From NCBI GenBank assembly GCA_030847615.1, contig JAUMIR010000005.1, positions 213,016,645 to 213,080,644 of the forward strand: DNA of 64,000 nucleotides. Direction: 5' to 3'. A program made the position numbers and the translations under genes. Below the pieces are notes generated by a model. The model had not been told where the DNA came from, did not search any database, and was given only the letters and a program-made list of their open reading frames with translations. The DNA comes from Gambelia wislizenii. Lineage: Eukaryota > Chordata > Lepidosauria > Squamata > Crotaphytidae. Below are positions 22,670-34,850 of this stretch, in pieces (position 1 is the stretch's first letter; each line of letters opens with the position of its first letter).

Positions 22670-23040
22670 ACTGTGGAGTTTTCAACCCGCTGTCCCACTG
22701 CTGGGACCACCAATTGGAGGGGGGTCCACTTACATTTCACCATAGTCTATACCAATTGTGGGGTTTCCACCCTTTATGTGAGAGTTCCACCCTTTATCCC
22801 GCCATGGTATACACCAAGTGTGGGGTTTTCCACTCGGGCAATCACACCAGTTCCACCAATTGTGAGGATTCCTCTCAGGCAACCCCAACACTGTAGCCAA
22901 ATGTGGAGGGGCCTTACTCTTAACCCACCAAATGTGAAGCTTTCCACAGTGTTTACTGAAAACACTCAGTGTGAAGCATTTCCCTGATCTACACCTCTGC
23001 CATGTGTAAGGACTTCCTCCTGTCTCCCTTGTGTGGCGCC
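22670..23040. repeat. Degenerate tandem array with GTGGGGTTTTCCAC motif
   Basis: A core close to CCAANTGTGGGGTTTCCAC recurs about eight times at roughly 30-50 base spacing (for example at 22712, 22751, 22813, 22856, 22898, 22929 and 22967). The copies are diverged. The array ends at GTGTGGCGCCAACTGTCAGA, which on the minus strand could be an LTR end followed by a primer-binding-like TTGGCGCC. It may be the leader of a minus-strand LTR element. Confidence 0.5.
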
Positions 23041-23347
23041 AACTGTCAGATCAGTCTAAATGCTCTCAAGGCTCCTATAAGGAATTATGCTACTTTTATG
23101 CTCCCCAACAGAAGACCATTCTTCCATCTTCAATGCTGCCACCACAGACACCTTGTCTGAAACCAAGCTCTCAGAATGATAGTGATGCTGGAGACCAATA
23201 TTGTATATATACGTGTATTAAAAACCTTATTTACAGAAGTTACACATAATACAGCAAATCAATTAAAACATTACACACACTTCTCTCAGGTTAAATCAGA
23301 CACTAAGCAATTACCCAACTCAAACTCCTTTATCCCATTCCAACCTT

Positions 23348-23475
23348 CTCCTTTGGAGTTTTTTAAACAGAGGCTGAATGGCAATCTATCAGGAATGTTT
23401 TGATTATGTATTCCTGCATGGCAGATGGTTGGACTGGATGGCCTTGTGGTCTCTTCCAACGATATGATTCTAACC
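23348..23475 (+). mobile_element. CR1 LINE 3' end
   Basis: The last ~125 bases of CR1 (TTTTAAACAGAGGCTGAATG, TGGACTGGATGGCCTTGTGG, tail GATATGATTCTA). It interrupts an unclassified, possibly LTR-derived sequence at 23048-23870. Confidence 0.85.
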
Positions 23476-24600
23476 CTAGTGTAATTCAAACCTGTCTCAA
23501 ACCTATTTCTCAAACTCCACTCTTCTCAAACCCTAGGCTAACTCAACTCTCCACTCAAACTGAACTCCAACAGTCATTCACCGACGGCCTCATGCAAATC
23601 TCCTCAAACATTCAACTTCAACACCTGATTCTCTCTTTCCTTCATCAAGCAACATTTTCAAACACATAGCCATGACATCACAGAACCCTATTTTGTGGAA
23701 CAAATTTAAAGATTGTAGGAGCTCTCCATCCGATTTTTGTTTCATTAAAACTGAAATCATCACCATCAACCTGGCTGGTTTCTTCATACTGTGCACCTGT
23801 GAGAAAAACACACTTCAGTTGATCTCTCAAGTATCTCTCCTTTTGCTTACATAGTTCCTCTCTGGTAAGTCTACTCTCAAATGTTTATTCCTGAAGAAAC
23901 ATGAGACGAATGTTTCTAAAGCATTCTGGTGGTCATTTTAGTTTAGTAATGTAGCAGAAATTTAAACACCAATTTAAAACTAATGTAATAGTTTAAAGGG
24001 TCCTTTCAATGTAAACACAATAGAATTAGAGTTTTAGCTTCTTTAACAGCTGACACGTTAGCATGTTTCCTGTGTGTGATCAAGATGGAATCAGGTTTAG
24101 AAAGGCTGTTGTAAATACAGTAGTATGAAGTTCCTGATAAGGTCAGGATCCAGTTAATGGTTATGGTATTTAGTCAAATGTACAAGTCTGCATCTCTTAT
24201 TTCTTGCCTCATTGTTGCTTCGCATATGTTTGTGAACATATTTTTCCATACTATGGCCTCAAATCTCCACTTTTATTTTTTTTCTGTATAGTATATTAAT
24301 GTAGTGTGTTTAATTTTAATAAATTATTGGCAACATATTGCATATTTTACTACTATCTCTCCATGGAGCTACTTAATGGAAAGGGAGCTAAGACCCAGGA
24401 GAACGCGGGGGGGGGTGAGGCAAAGTGCCTAAAATTGCTCCTCTCCTGCTCCCTTAGGGGAGGAAGTGAAGGCCGAGGAGAGGTGTGATTTTAGGGGTTT
24501 GCCTCACCCACTACTGCTCTCCTGAACCTTTCCTCCCTTTGCCTCCCCCCACCCAGCCAGCCACCCCTCCGTGCTTTCCCAACCTGCGATGGGGCTCGGA
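23476..24600. other. Unassigned intergenic sequence
   Basis: 23476-23870 has short CTCAAAC and CTCAAAT strings and may belong to the LTR-like unit on the left. The rest is AT-rich with a G-run at about 24410. No gene signal is seen. Confidence 0.35.
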
Positions 24601-24706
24601 AGTTTCAGCACTCACCCTATAAGACGACACCCGGTGTATAAGACGACCCCTGACTTTTGGGAAGATTTTCCTGGTTTAAAAAGTCATCTTATATGCCAGA
24701 AAATAA

Positions 24707-27073
24707 AATTTGCCACCAATAATTTAGGTTAAAAACTATAGGCACTAACATAATATTTTTTGTTTATTAGCAATTAACGTAATGCTGTAGATTCTTCAAA
24801 GAAAAGAAAGAGCAGACTACAAGCTGAACATGAGTTAGCAGTGTGATGCAGCAACAAAAAAAGCCAGTGCTATTCTAGGCTGCATTAATCGGAGTAAAGT
24901 GTGTAGATCAAGGGAAGTAATAGTATCACTCCATTCTGCTTCACAATTCAAGAAGGATACTGAGAAGGATGGTGGGAGATCTGGAAGCCATGTCCTATGA
25001 AGAGCGGCTTATAGAGCTGGGTATGTTTAACCTGGAGAAGAGAAGATTGAGAGGTGACATGATAGCCATGTTTAAATATTTGAAGAGATGTCATACTGAG
25101 GATGGAGCAAGCTTGTTTTCTGCTGCTCCAGAGACTAGGACATGGAGCAAACTACAGGAAAAGAGATTCCACCTAAACATTAGGAAGAACTTCCTGAAAG
25201 TAACAGCAGCTCAGAAGTGGAATACACTGCCTTGGAGTGTGGTGGAGTCTCCTTCTTTGGAGGTTTTTAAGCAGAGGCTGGATGGCCATCTGTCGTGAGG
25301 GCTTTGATTGTGTGTTCCTGCAGGGCAGAAGCTGATTGGATGGGATGGCTGTTGGGGTCCCTTCCAGCCCTATGATTCCATTATTCTAGGCTGCATTCAA
25401 AGCCTGGGAAAGTTACTCTTGGATTACACCTTCCAGAATTCCCCTGCCAGCACCCTCCTCAAAGTCTGGTTACATTGTTCCTTTTCCAGCATTCTCTAGC
25501 CCAGTGGTTCTTAACATGGGGTCCACAATGTCCTCACCGGGGGTCCACAAAGGCTTGAAGGCTGCTTGGCCCACCTCCTCCCTGTAGTGGAGCAGCCACA
25601 TGACAGGAACCAAGGCAAAGGCTGGCTGGCTTGGCCCGTACATTGCCATTCAATCTACTCTAGCCGCAAACTTGCAAGAAGAAGCAAGAGTGCCTCTGAG
25701 GGAAAGTTTAATGGATGGTGTAATTGTATAGTTTTTGTTGTTAGCTATTATTATTAGGGTTTTTAATCTTGAGTTAAGTCTTGAGGCAACAAAAGATATT
25801 TAAAAGGGGTCCCTGGTAAAGAAAAGGTTACGAACCACTGCTCTAGCCCAATGGCTCTCACATAACACTAATGGAATACTGGTGTGTTTTAGTGACAACA
25901 ATAAAACCATTGTTTCCAGTAATATTACTCCAAATTTTTATTTATATTCTTTATAGTCTTCTGTTAAAGGAGCTAGATGGTTGTAGGAGTTTCAGCATTA
26001 CCCTATGACTGTGGAGACCAGGGTTTGAATCCTTACTCAGCCATGAATACCCACTGGGTGACCTTGGGCAAGTCACACTCTCTCAGCCTCAAAGGAAGGC
26101 AAAGGCACACCCCCATTGAACAAATTTTGCCCAGAAAACCCAATGATAGGTAATGCCTTAGTTAGGAATGACTTGAAGAAACATAGGCAAACACACAAAT
26201 TCCTTTTGCAGGTTGAACTCAGTTGGCAGCAAGGGGAGGAAGGTGAAGACAAAAGGGGGAAAGGGAGGGAGGGGAGAGACCCCAGGAAACCATGTTAAGA
26301 GCAGCTGGAAAGATGGGGTGGAGGGAATCTATGTGGAGTGTGGCTGCCCAATGGGGATCCTTGGAGGGCAAAAAAGGGGGGCACCCTTCTTCCCAACAGA
26401 GACAGGAGAAGTAGAGAAGAGTGATCAGACAAAAGAGAGACAGGAACGAAGGAAATGGAAGAAAGAAAAAAAAGAAGCCCTTTCTGAAGAGAGAGCAGGG
26501 GAGAAAAAGAGGGAAAGAGATGACCCTCACACTTCCTTCCCCCCCCCTCTCTCTCACACACTCAAAACTCTCTGACACAAATAGGAGCACATACCTGGGT
26601 TGCGTTTTTAACAATCCCCTGGGAGGATGGGGTGAGGGAGCAGCAACAGAAGGGCAGCTTGCCCTGTTCAGTGGGGGCAGAGGAAGGAAGGAGGAAGGAG
26701 ACACTGCTTTTTTAAAAAAGGCCCTATTGTCACTTCTACATGCCTCAACCCAGCATGAGGTTTTGGGTTTGCTGTCTTGCTCACTCTTTCTTTCTTTCTG
26801 CTCGCTTGTTTTTGCAGGAGCCCCCCCCCCCCCGCAGATTGTCCTGCAGTGCTTGGTGGGGGTGGAGGGAGGAAGCAGGAATGAAGGAGATAGGAGAGGC
26901 TGCATTAAAAAAAAAAGGCCAGAAGGAGGTTTTTGGCTGCTCTCTTGTCCATGCTCTCCCTCTCCCTCTCTGTTTTTGCAGGAGCCAAGAGAAGGGTTAG
27001 GATGGGGGGGGGGGCTGTGTCTGTGCCCCCTCCCCCCGCAGATGCAGATTTGGTGGTATGCTTAAACCTGCCC
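24707..27073 (+). mobile_element. Second copy of the composite hAT element, 5' truncated
   Basis: From AATTTGCCACCAATAATTTA onward it parallels 10240-12300 with the same order: CR1 3' end (24815-25395), hAT MITE (25502-25840), CORE-SINE (25976-26185) and G/A-rich terminal part. It ends TTAAACCTGCCCTG, a mutated form of the hAT end. It has about 500 extra bases near 26560-27060. The left end and the target duplication are missing, and its flanks differ from the first copy. Confidence 0.75.
25502..25840. mobile_element. hAT MITE with perfect 8-bp duplication
   Basis: The ends are CAGTGGTTCTTAACATGGGG and GGTTACGAACCACTG. CTCTAGCC flanks both sides exactly. It occupies the same site as the MITE at 11094 in the other composite copy. 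Confidence 0.85.
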
Positions 27074-27635
27074 TGTTCTTGCTCCCAAAGGTAAACTGGT
27101 GGAGAAGATGGCAAGGAGCAAGATGCTAAGACTGTTTTTAATAATAATAATAAAATTTAGGAGTTTTTAAAAAGCATTTTAATGTGTTTTTTAAATGTTG
27201 TTACCTTTATACTTATTATTTTAATTGGTTTTTATTTCTTCATTGCTTTGGGAGCCCTTGTTGGTGGGAGGTGATACAAGAAATACTTGAATAAAATAAT
27301 AAAATAATAATAAAATAAATATCATGTACTTAAAACAGTTACAAATACATTACAAAAGGAGTGAAGTTATTCCTCATTATGTTACAAAAATAATGTAAAT
27401 TAGTTATGGGGGAAATGAATTACAAATTATTAATTTTAACAAGCTATTTACAAGCTCCAATTAATTCATCACAACTTAGATGTGTTTAACACAGAATTCC
27501 ATTAAGTAAAACATCTTCCCTCTATCAGTTATGCTCCATAATTCTTGTGTTTTTATACATGTTGAAGAATATAATATTTTTGCAAGCCTTTCCAGTACAG
27601 TTTAGCCTTATTATCATCTATTTTATGGATAATGA

Positions 27636-28477
27636 GAGGCCGGGTAACTACAGGACCTTTGCACCTGTGTATACTGGTGTTGATGAGACTCCAAGCCAAA
27701 AAGTAAAATAAAAATGATTTTTATTGGAAAATAATCACAGAACCACTCACACTTGCACATATGCTTCAGGCAATCACACAAGGCTAGCGAAGAATCAGGA
27801 GGAAGTATTTGGATAGAGGAATAGATTCAGGGGATGATGAGCTATATTTTACCTGTCTGAAGAGCAGAGGTTTGTGCAGCAAAGGATACTCAGGCTTGAT
27901 GCTGAGGTTGCACAGAAAACGGGCAGAGTGATGATGTGTAGAAAACTGTGTGCACTTTGGTCATGTTTTGGGGTAATATTTATACTCAATAATGTACCTT
28001 TAAGGGGTGTTTTGAGTGGAGAACAATGTTTGAGTGAGTTTCCCAGAGTTAAACAATGGAAACTCCATTAATTGTTCATTGAGTGTTGTTAATGGTTAGA
28101 ACATCGAGACTGATGGGTTTGAGGCAACCTCATATTGTCAGATAGGAGAGGTGTGAAGGAAGACCCTTTGCAGAATAATGGGTGTTCTGATCACTTATTG
28201 GTTTTACAGTATGACTCATTGTCAGGTGTGTCCAGAGTTGATTAGCACATTCCTCCCTAACAACTTGCCTAAGGGGGCTTCGCATAACCAGACCTGAGTG
28301 TGACTGTTTCTGGAGAATTTCTGAGACAACTTCGTTTAGGTCTCTGGTGACCTTTGCATAAACCCTTCTGAGGATTGCCTGGTCTAACGTAACCTACTTG
28401 AACTGTCAAGACATGCCAATTTATGGAGTATTGACAACTTACAAAATATTAGAAGGGTGTGTGTAAGGGCATATAAC
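27636..28477 (-). mobile_element. Solo LTR, minus orientation
   Basis: Read on the minus strand it starts TGTTATATGCCCTTACACAC, has AATAAA in its last quarter, and ends AGTTACCCGGCCTCTCATTA. It is homologous in inverse orientation to 33340-34165; for example CTCCACTCAAAACACCCCTT corresponds to CTCATAACACCCCTT there. No internal retroviral coding sequence adjoins it. The superfamily is not resolved. Confidence 0.55.
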
Positions 28478-28897
28478 AATTTCATCCCCCTCCACACAAA
28501 ATCACAATTTCATTCACACACAGTTTGCTGCACAATGATTAAACGTATGTGACGGTTCTTTGGTCTTGATTCACATGCTTAGTGATTACTCCATCCCTAA
28601 GGAAAAGTACAATTTGACATCTGAGCTAACCAACAAGGGAAAGTCTCTTTGCATTGTTCTCTCACATTTTCAGGGAATCTTCCTTTGCTTTATTGTTGGG
28701 AAACAGGACCACAGATGATTCAGATATAAAGTGGGAAGAGGGGAGAAGGACTTTAAAAATCCAGTTAATAAACACAGTTTCTTTGTCCCAGGAAGATAAA
28801 TAAATTGGTGAACACACACTGGGCAGCGCAGTCTTAAACATATTTATTCAGAAGGAAATTTCATCAAGTTCAACTTATTCACTGAACTGAGGAGATA

Positions 28898-29149
28898 CAG
28901 TAGGACTGCTGTATCCATTGATTCATTATCCATTGATTCAATTATCCACTGGACACAAAACAGCACACCTACCATAGAGTCTTCCTAGAAAATGTGTCCC
29001 CTCTAGGCATTTTTAGGTCCTCCAAGGCAACTCTATGGTATTTTAAACTGGAAGTCCCATTATTTTCAATGGTGTTTGAAAATCCATGGTTTTTGGTATC
29101 CACGGGCCCCCAAGAACCAATCCCCAGTGGATACAGGAGTCTCACTGTG
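28898..29149. mobile_element. MITE of the CAGTAGGACTGC family
   Basis: It starts CAGTAGGACTGCTGTATCCA and has the shared block ACACAAAACAGCACACCTAC. It ends near ACAGGAGTCTCACTGTG, a mutated inverse of the start. Confidence 0.7.
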
Positions 29150-29689
29150 CTGTAAATCTCTGATAGACAACTGTGTTTGCCTACAGAGGGATCCAGAATC
29201 AGTGTCCAATATATTCAGCAAGACTCCTATTTGAAACTCTCAAGAGTCAGTGTTAGTCAATGTCTATTTAATGCTGGTCTAGATGGACCAAGACTATTCT
29301 CAGTATTCCTATGTTTAAGTAACAGTAATATTTGAGTAAGAAGCCTGAATAGTTGCTATATGTAGTATTGCTGAATTGTACACTTCCTAGAAGTCCTTAT
29401 TCAGTCCATTTAAATTAGTCTGATATAGTGCATTCATGTTCCCAAAGCTACATGTGGCCCAGAGCATAATTCGCTAAATGTCTTTTATTTTGCAAGCATC
29501 AGGTGTGGTGGGGGGAGTGATGGAGTTGAATTTCCTTAGGCTTTCTTTCTTTTTCTTTTAGTAAAGAAAGTATTTATGATCAGGCAGATTCCATTTTTCT
29601 ACACCCACTCCTGCAACAAAACCATTGCAATATATATCTTTAGAGACAGAAATGTGAAAAGCCAACCAGACCTAACTTAGTACCACACA

Positions 29690-29875
29690 TTCAGGGGTAG
29701 CCATGTTGGCCATGTAGCAAAACAAAGTCCAAATTCCACACACACACACACCGCATTTTTAAACATCTTTTGTCTGATGAAGAAGCCAGTAGAGCTTTGA
29801 AAGCTTGCATCATGTATTTTGCATTTGTCTGGCTAATAAAGGTATCACTTTTTTTGTGGATTTTGTTTAGGGACC
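29690..29875 (+). repeat. Dispersed repeat with TCTGATGAAGAAG block, class unresolved
   Basis: ATTCAGGGGTAGCCATGTTG at the start and GAAAGCTTGCATCATGTATT near the end recall a common reptile repeat. Related remnants appear at 31075-31230 (minus) and 38460-38512. I cannot assign the superfamily. Confidence 0.5.
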
Positions 29876-29889
29876 ACAGTTGAAGTAGG

Positions 29890-30350
29890 ATATCAACAAC
29901 CTGGAATGTGCCCAAAAGAGGGTAACCAAGAAAGTAAACGGTCTGGAAACCAAGCTCTAGAAGAAACAGCAGAAGGAGCTGGATATGTTTAGCCTGAAGA
30001 TGAGGTTGAGAGGTAATATGACAAACATCTTCAAATATCTAAAGGACTGTCATGTAAAAGATGGAAAAAAACTTGCTTTCTCCTGTTCTAGAGGGTAGGA
30101 CCTGAATCAATGGATTCAAATTACAAGAAAGGAGATTAGGAAAACTTCTTGATGATACGAGTTCTCAACCGTGAATTGACTTGGAAGGTGTTATTATTAA
30201 GTACTATCAAGTTGACCTTTGGAAGAAATCTAATTCATTGGAGCTTCTTAAACAGTTCTCATGGATGCTTTAACTATTAAGTTCTATTCCTGCAGGAAGT
30301 TAGACGAAATGACTCTTATGAACCATTCCAACTCTACTATTCTATGGTTT
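29890..30350 (+). mobile_element. Old CR1 LINE 3' end
   Basis: A diverged CR1 C terminus (CAACCTGGAATGTGCCCAAA, AAGATGAGGTTGAGAGGTAA) ends with a worn tail CTATTCTATGGTTTTAGG. Confidence 0.65.
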
Positions 30351-31280
30351 TAGGAAAACATACAGTAACAGGGGACCAAATGAGGAGACCTAATGATCAT
30401 GCTAAGGAAAGGTGTCATTAATATAAGCACTTTTTATTGTTTATTTAATTGTTAAAATTTAAACACTTAAAAGTTAAGTACTGTAATTAGACAGAAGAAA
30501 GAAGAATATAGTGGCTAATGAACATTCCATAGAATAAAAATATCCGCTAATGTAGAGCAGTGCTACTCAAAATTGTGCCCCATAGACCAGTGCCAGTCCA
30601 CAAGTCTCTCCAGTCCCTAGAGAATTTCCAGGGAAAGAAAGAAACAATTTATAGTCAATGGGCACAAACATGGAACCAATCTATGGCACTTGAGGGGGGT
30701 GGGGTGGGATCACCACTCAAACATTAAGCAGCATTGATATAGAGGGCAGTCAGTGTTGATAAGTAGCTACTAACAATGAATGGAAGCAGAAACATTCCAA
30801 AATGTGGAGGAAGTGGCTTGAGGACACACTTTGTGAACTGGGGCATTTATTTCCAGACAATCTACTCTAGCTACTTCCATCACTGGTTACTTCCACCTTT
30901 GTGCAAGTGCATGTCTGTCTTCATCTAGATAGGAAAAAATGGGAGGAGACTGCAGTGAAGATTCAAGTTCTTTTGACATGGCCACAAACTGACTCTATAC
31001 ACAGGAAAGATATACATACAAACTGACTCCAGAAAGGGATTATGAATGAATGTCAGCTATCAGGTCAACAAATTTAAAACACCTTGGCCAATATAGGATC
31101 AAATTCCCAAGGAGTGACCCATCTGGGTTGTTGCAGAAAAAGACATCTAGGGACAGCTTAAAGACTAAAAAAGCCAGCATATGCTTTAACAGGCCACAGC
31201 TTACTTTGTCAGATGCCTGAAGTGTTATTTTCAGTTCGCAGACATATGTATCTGTATATATACACACATTTTATACATGG
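30351..31280. other. Mostly unique intergenic sequence
   Basis: It includes a piece of the unresolved repeat at 31075-31230 (minus strand) but no gene signal. Confidence 0.35.
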
Positions 31281-31283
31281 GCC

Positions 31284-31379
31284 CAGACAGAAGGAGAAGG
31301 AAGTGTTATAAAGAGAGCCTAGAAGGCCCAACAGACAGAAGGAGAAGGAAGTGTTATAAAGAGAGCCTAGAAGGCCCAA
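31284..31379. repeat. 48-bp tandem duplication
   Basis: Two adjacent copies of a 48-base unit starting CAGACAGAAGGAGAAGGAAG are essentially identical, so the duplication is recent. Confidence 0.9.
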
Positions 31380-32277
31380 CAGTGTATAAGAGGTGGATAC
31401 CAGACTTTTGGAGAGCATAAATGAAAATGAGATCCAGTCTCAGTTGAAGCTAAAACCATATGCAAGCCACATCTACAGCAGATAATAGCTAATTGTCAAA
31501 GCAAGACAAACAATATACATTAACACCTGAGGAGAAACAATCATGTTCTCTCTCATGAGTTGGCCTTTCTCAGACAATGCTGAGCACAAATCTGAAATTG
31601 TCAAAACCACAAATGAATTCCACCTTAGCAGCTTCATGGTTAACTGTCCCTTTGAACCTTTTCACTGAAGTATAGCAACAGTTAAGCCTGTTACATGATA
31701 TTCAGAAAAACTGAAATCCTTCTTCTAAATAGATAGTTTTTCATAAATAAGCTACAGGGTTATTCTTTTTTTATGAATCAGTACAAAAAGTAGCCGTAAC
31801 ACTGTTATTTTTTTTTAAAGGTTATGGAAAACAATTTGGTGTTTTATGTGTTCCTCCTTTTTTAAACTAATTGTCTGAAAAGCAACAAGAAAATTGTGGT
31901 AGCATAGCAACTGTGATGTTAGTAAGTGTTACAGTGGTATCATTAGCTGTGATACTACTGTTTGTGTCTATGTTTTTGTACATGTTAACAATACATTTGC
32001 TCACAATTTCCAATTACAAAAATTTAAACAGGGAATTAATAGCGTTTATTCAACATAAGGGGGTTACTACACAAGAGCTGATTCTTCATCTTCCTAAAAT
32101 AATTACAATAAGAAACATGAAAGCTGTACTTAATGAAAGTGTTTGTGTATCTCTGAAGAAGGATCACTGAGGAGTTCAATGAGGAGAAAATTGCTCCAGT
32201 AGGAGGTGGAAGAAATTGTTCCATTCCACTCTTTTCATGGGTTCAGCCTCAGCATTAGCAAGAAAAGAGGAACAGTA

Positions 32278-32385
32278 CATGTGGCCTTCCAGACAGTTGA
32301 ACAACAACTCCCATCAGTCCCAGCCAGCAAAGCCAAAGGTTGGGCTGAAAGGAGTTGAAACCTGACATCTGGAGGGATGCATACT
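32278..32385. mobile_element. Short palindromic MITE
   Basis: AGTTGAACAACAACTCCCAT at the left and GGAGTTGAAACCTGACATCT at the right are inverted relatives. It is related to 7715-7815. Confidence 0.5.
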
Positions 32386-32501
32386 TTCTGTCCCTAAGGT
32401 AAAACTCAGCTTAATGTTTATTTTCTTAAAGAACTTTTCCAATTTAAAATTTGAAAGGATAGTATTTTTGAACAGGTCTTCTCTATGTCCTGTATTACAT
32501 T

Positions 32502-32726
32502 CAGCCCTCTGTATCCACGGATTCTGTAACCATGGATTCAACCAACCAGGGTTTGAAAATATTAAAAAAAAATCCCCAAAGCAAACCTTGATTTTGCCAT
32601 TTAATATAAGGGACACCATTTTACTATACCATTGCATATAAGGGGACTTGAGCATCCCTGGATTTTGGTATCCATGGGGGTATGTGTCCTAGAACCAAAC
32701 CCCAGCAGATACCAAGGGCCTACTGT
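32502..32726. mobile_element. Tigger-type MITE variant
   Basis: TCAGCCCTCTGTATCCACGG opens it and CCAAGGGCCTACTGTG closes it. The middle CAAACCTTGATTTTGCCATT is shared with the CAGTTGTCCC family, so this is a subfamily with different ends. Confidence 0.7.
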
Positions 32727-32863
32727 GTAGTGTACTGTATGACTAAATAAATAAATACAATTGGAAAAATAGCTAGAAAAACAAATTTAGCCTGCACCAT
32801 TTAATCTATTAAACCACCATTGTTTCAGTCCTTTTGTTTTCCCTCATCATTTTCCAAGAGATT

Positions 32864-33081
32864 CAGGTTGACCCCCATGTCCATGGGGATACATTCCAGG
32901 ACCCTGCCCCCCATGGATACCTGAAAGAGCGGACCATAGGAAGCCTTAGTATTTTCAATGAGACAAACACCAGAAGTTGACTATGGAATCACACTGGGGG
33001 ACCTAGAAATGCCTAGAGAAAACGTATTTTTTCAAATGTGGATAAGTGAATACAGAATCCACTGATACAGGGGTCAACCTG
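32864..33081. mobile_element. MITE with CAGGTTGACCCCC ends
   Basis: CAGGTTGACCCCCATGTCCA at the left is inverted at the right as CAGGGGTCAACCTG followed by TA. A related copy with CAGGTCGCCCC ends is at 47944. Confidence 0.75.
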
Positions 33082-33339
33082 TACTGAAAAAATCCCTTAG
33101 ATATGCAAATCAGATGGGACTAGCAGTGGAAGGGGCTTCAGGTTGTCACACAAAGCCTGCAGAAGTCACATTAAATCTCTCTGACAAGCCCACAGTCACT
33201 GTTAAAACAGGTTGAGACATGCATGTGAATGCAACTGTGTAAAGTTTATGTGTAAACTGTTGAATAGTTAATTAATTTTTAGCTTCCCAGGAAATATGAT
33301 CTATCAGAAACCCTAACCCATGTATGCATGCTATTGTTA

Positions 33340-34165
33340 CCTGCCCTGATACCCCCTCCCTTCCAATAATTCATCAATTGGCTATATTTCATAAATTGGC
33401 TTATTTATTGGCTTTCCATGTAGTTGGCAGTAGATCAGGGCGTCCCAAATACAAGGACTCAATGTGTGTTCAGAAAACCTGTGAATTCCTAAAAGACATG
33501 CCTGGGTAGTTTATGCGGACCCCACTTTGGACTGGTGGCTAGGATGGAAATGGGCTAATTCTCCTGGATGTAAAATGAAGTGAATCATTCACTAATTCAA
33601 TCAAAGTGGCCGGACACTCTTTGCCTTGCAAAACTGGTTTTCTCCCACACATTTCCTCAAAACAATAGGTTATCTGACCTTCAGTTTTAATGTCTCAGCC
33701 ATAGCAATTGTAATACAAAAGGAGCTTCCATTGTCTAACTATGGGAAACTTCAGCAAACATTGTATTCCACTCATAACACCCCTTCAGGGGGAATATAGA
33801 GCATAAATATCACCCCAAAACATTGCCAAAGTATTCACAGTTTCGCCACCTCGTTACTCTACTGCTTTGCTCTGCGACCCTCAGAACTGCATTCTCAGTA
33901 CCTCCTGCTACACAAATTCTCTGCTTGTTGGGTAGGTATAGTGTAGCCCATCACCCCAAACTCTATTCCTCTATCCCAATACTCCCTACTCTGTTCGCTA
34001 GCTTTGTGTGACTGCTTGAAGCCTGAGTGTATGTGTGTGTGTGTTCCCAAGATTATTTTTCATTAAAAAAACATTTTTATTTTATTTCCTGGCTATGAGT
34101 CTCATCAGTTAGTACCAGTATAAACAGATCAAAAAATCCTAGTTACCCGACCTCTCTCTGCCATG
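33340..34165 (+). mobile_element. Solo LTR, plus orientation
   Basis: It starts near TGTTACCTGCCCTGATACCC and ends near AGTTACCCGACCTCTCTCTG. It aligns inversely with 27636-28477, including the segment TTGTAATACAAAAGGAGCTT to CACCCCTTCAGG. There are no adjacent coding remains. Confidence 0.55.
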
Positions 34166-34611
34166 TTGAGCTAATTAAAATTCCCCATATTAATATCTGG
34201 ATACGAATGGGACCCTACACAATTGAGGTAACACTATACATACCTAATTTTAATCAGATCAGAGACACTGCTGCAAAGGCTGGCAAACACCACTTCATGC
34301 ACTTTGTTCCACTATTCTTTCCCACTTAACATACATTCTGAGGACATTGCACCAGGAGAACTCTACAGAGAAAATGAAAGCAGTGCAATGAAGTATGTGT
34401 GTATGTGCCTTTCTGAGTAATTTGCATTGCACACACAGCTTGAAAAAGCTACATGGAATCTGCCATGCACGGTTTGTGCAAAACTCTAGATAGGGTAGTG
34501 TTCCTCCCTACCAACTGCAGTTTTTTCAGGCTCTGACAGCATGTGCTGAATTTATTCTTGTCCCATCAAAACTACATGATCACTACACTATTTCTAATAG
34601 TGTCCATGTGT

Positions 34612-34850
34612 GTGCAGGTTATGTTTATGCCTTCAAGTCACCTATCAACTAAGAGCAACCGCATGAATATCATAGGGTTTTCTTAGGCAAGGAATACTTA
34701 GAGGTTGCTTGCCATTTCCTTTCTCTGAAATATATCGTACTTCACCTGGTATTCCTTGGTGGTCCCACAGCCATATACTAACCAGGCCTGACCCTGCGTA
34801 GCTTCCAAGATCAAATAAGATCTGGTACCATAAGAGTATTTAGGCACTTA
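34612..34850 (-). repeat. 5S-rRNA-derived SINE, minus orientation
   Basis: On the minus strand GATCTTGGAAGCTACGCAGG and CAGGCCTGGTTAGTA match the internal promoter and 3' part of vertebrate 5S rRNA. After this it continues into the SINE tail with TTCCTTGCCTAAGAAAACCC and GTGACTTGAAGGCATAAAC. It is too diverged and lacks the 5S 5' half, so it is a SINE and not a working rRNA gene. Confidence 0.75.

Noticed and set aside
26219..26905. 228-codon minus-strand frame rich in Ser, Pro and Leu
   Set aside because: It lies in the G/A-rich and CT-rich terminal part of the composite hAT element and is low-complexity.
34710..34850. 5S rRNA gene
   Set aside because: Only part of the 5S sequence is present, it is mutated, and a SINE tail follows.
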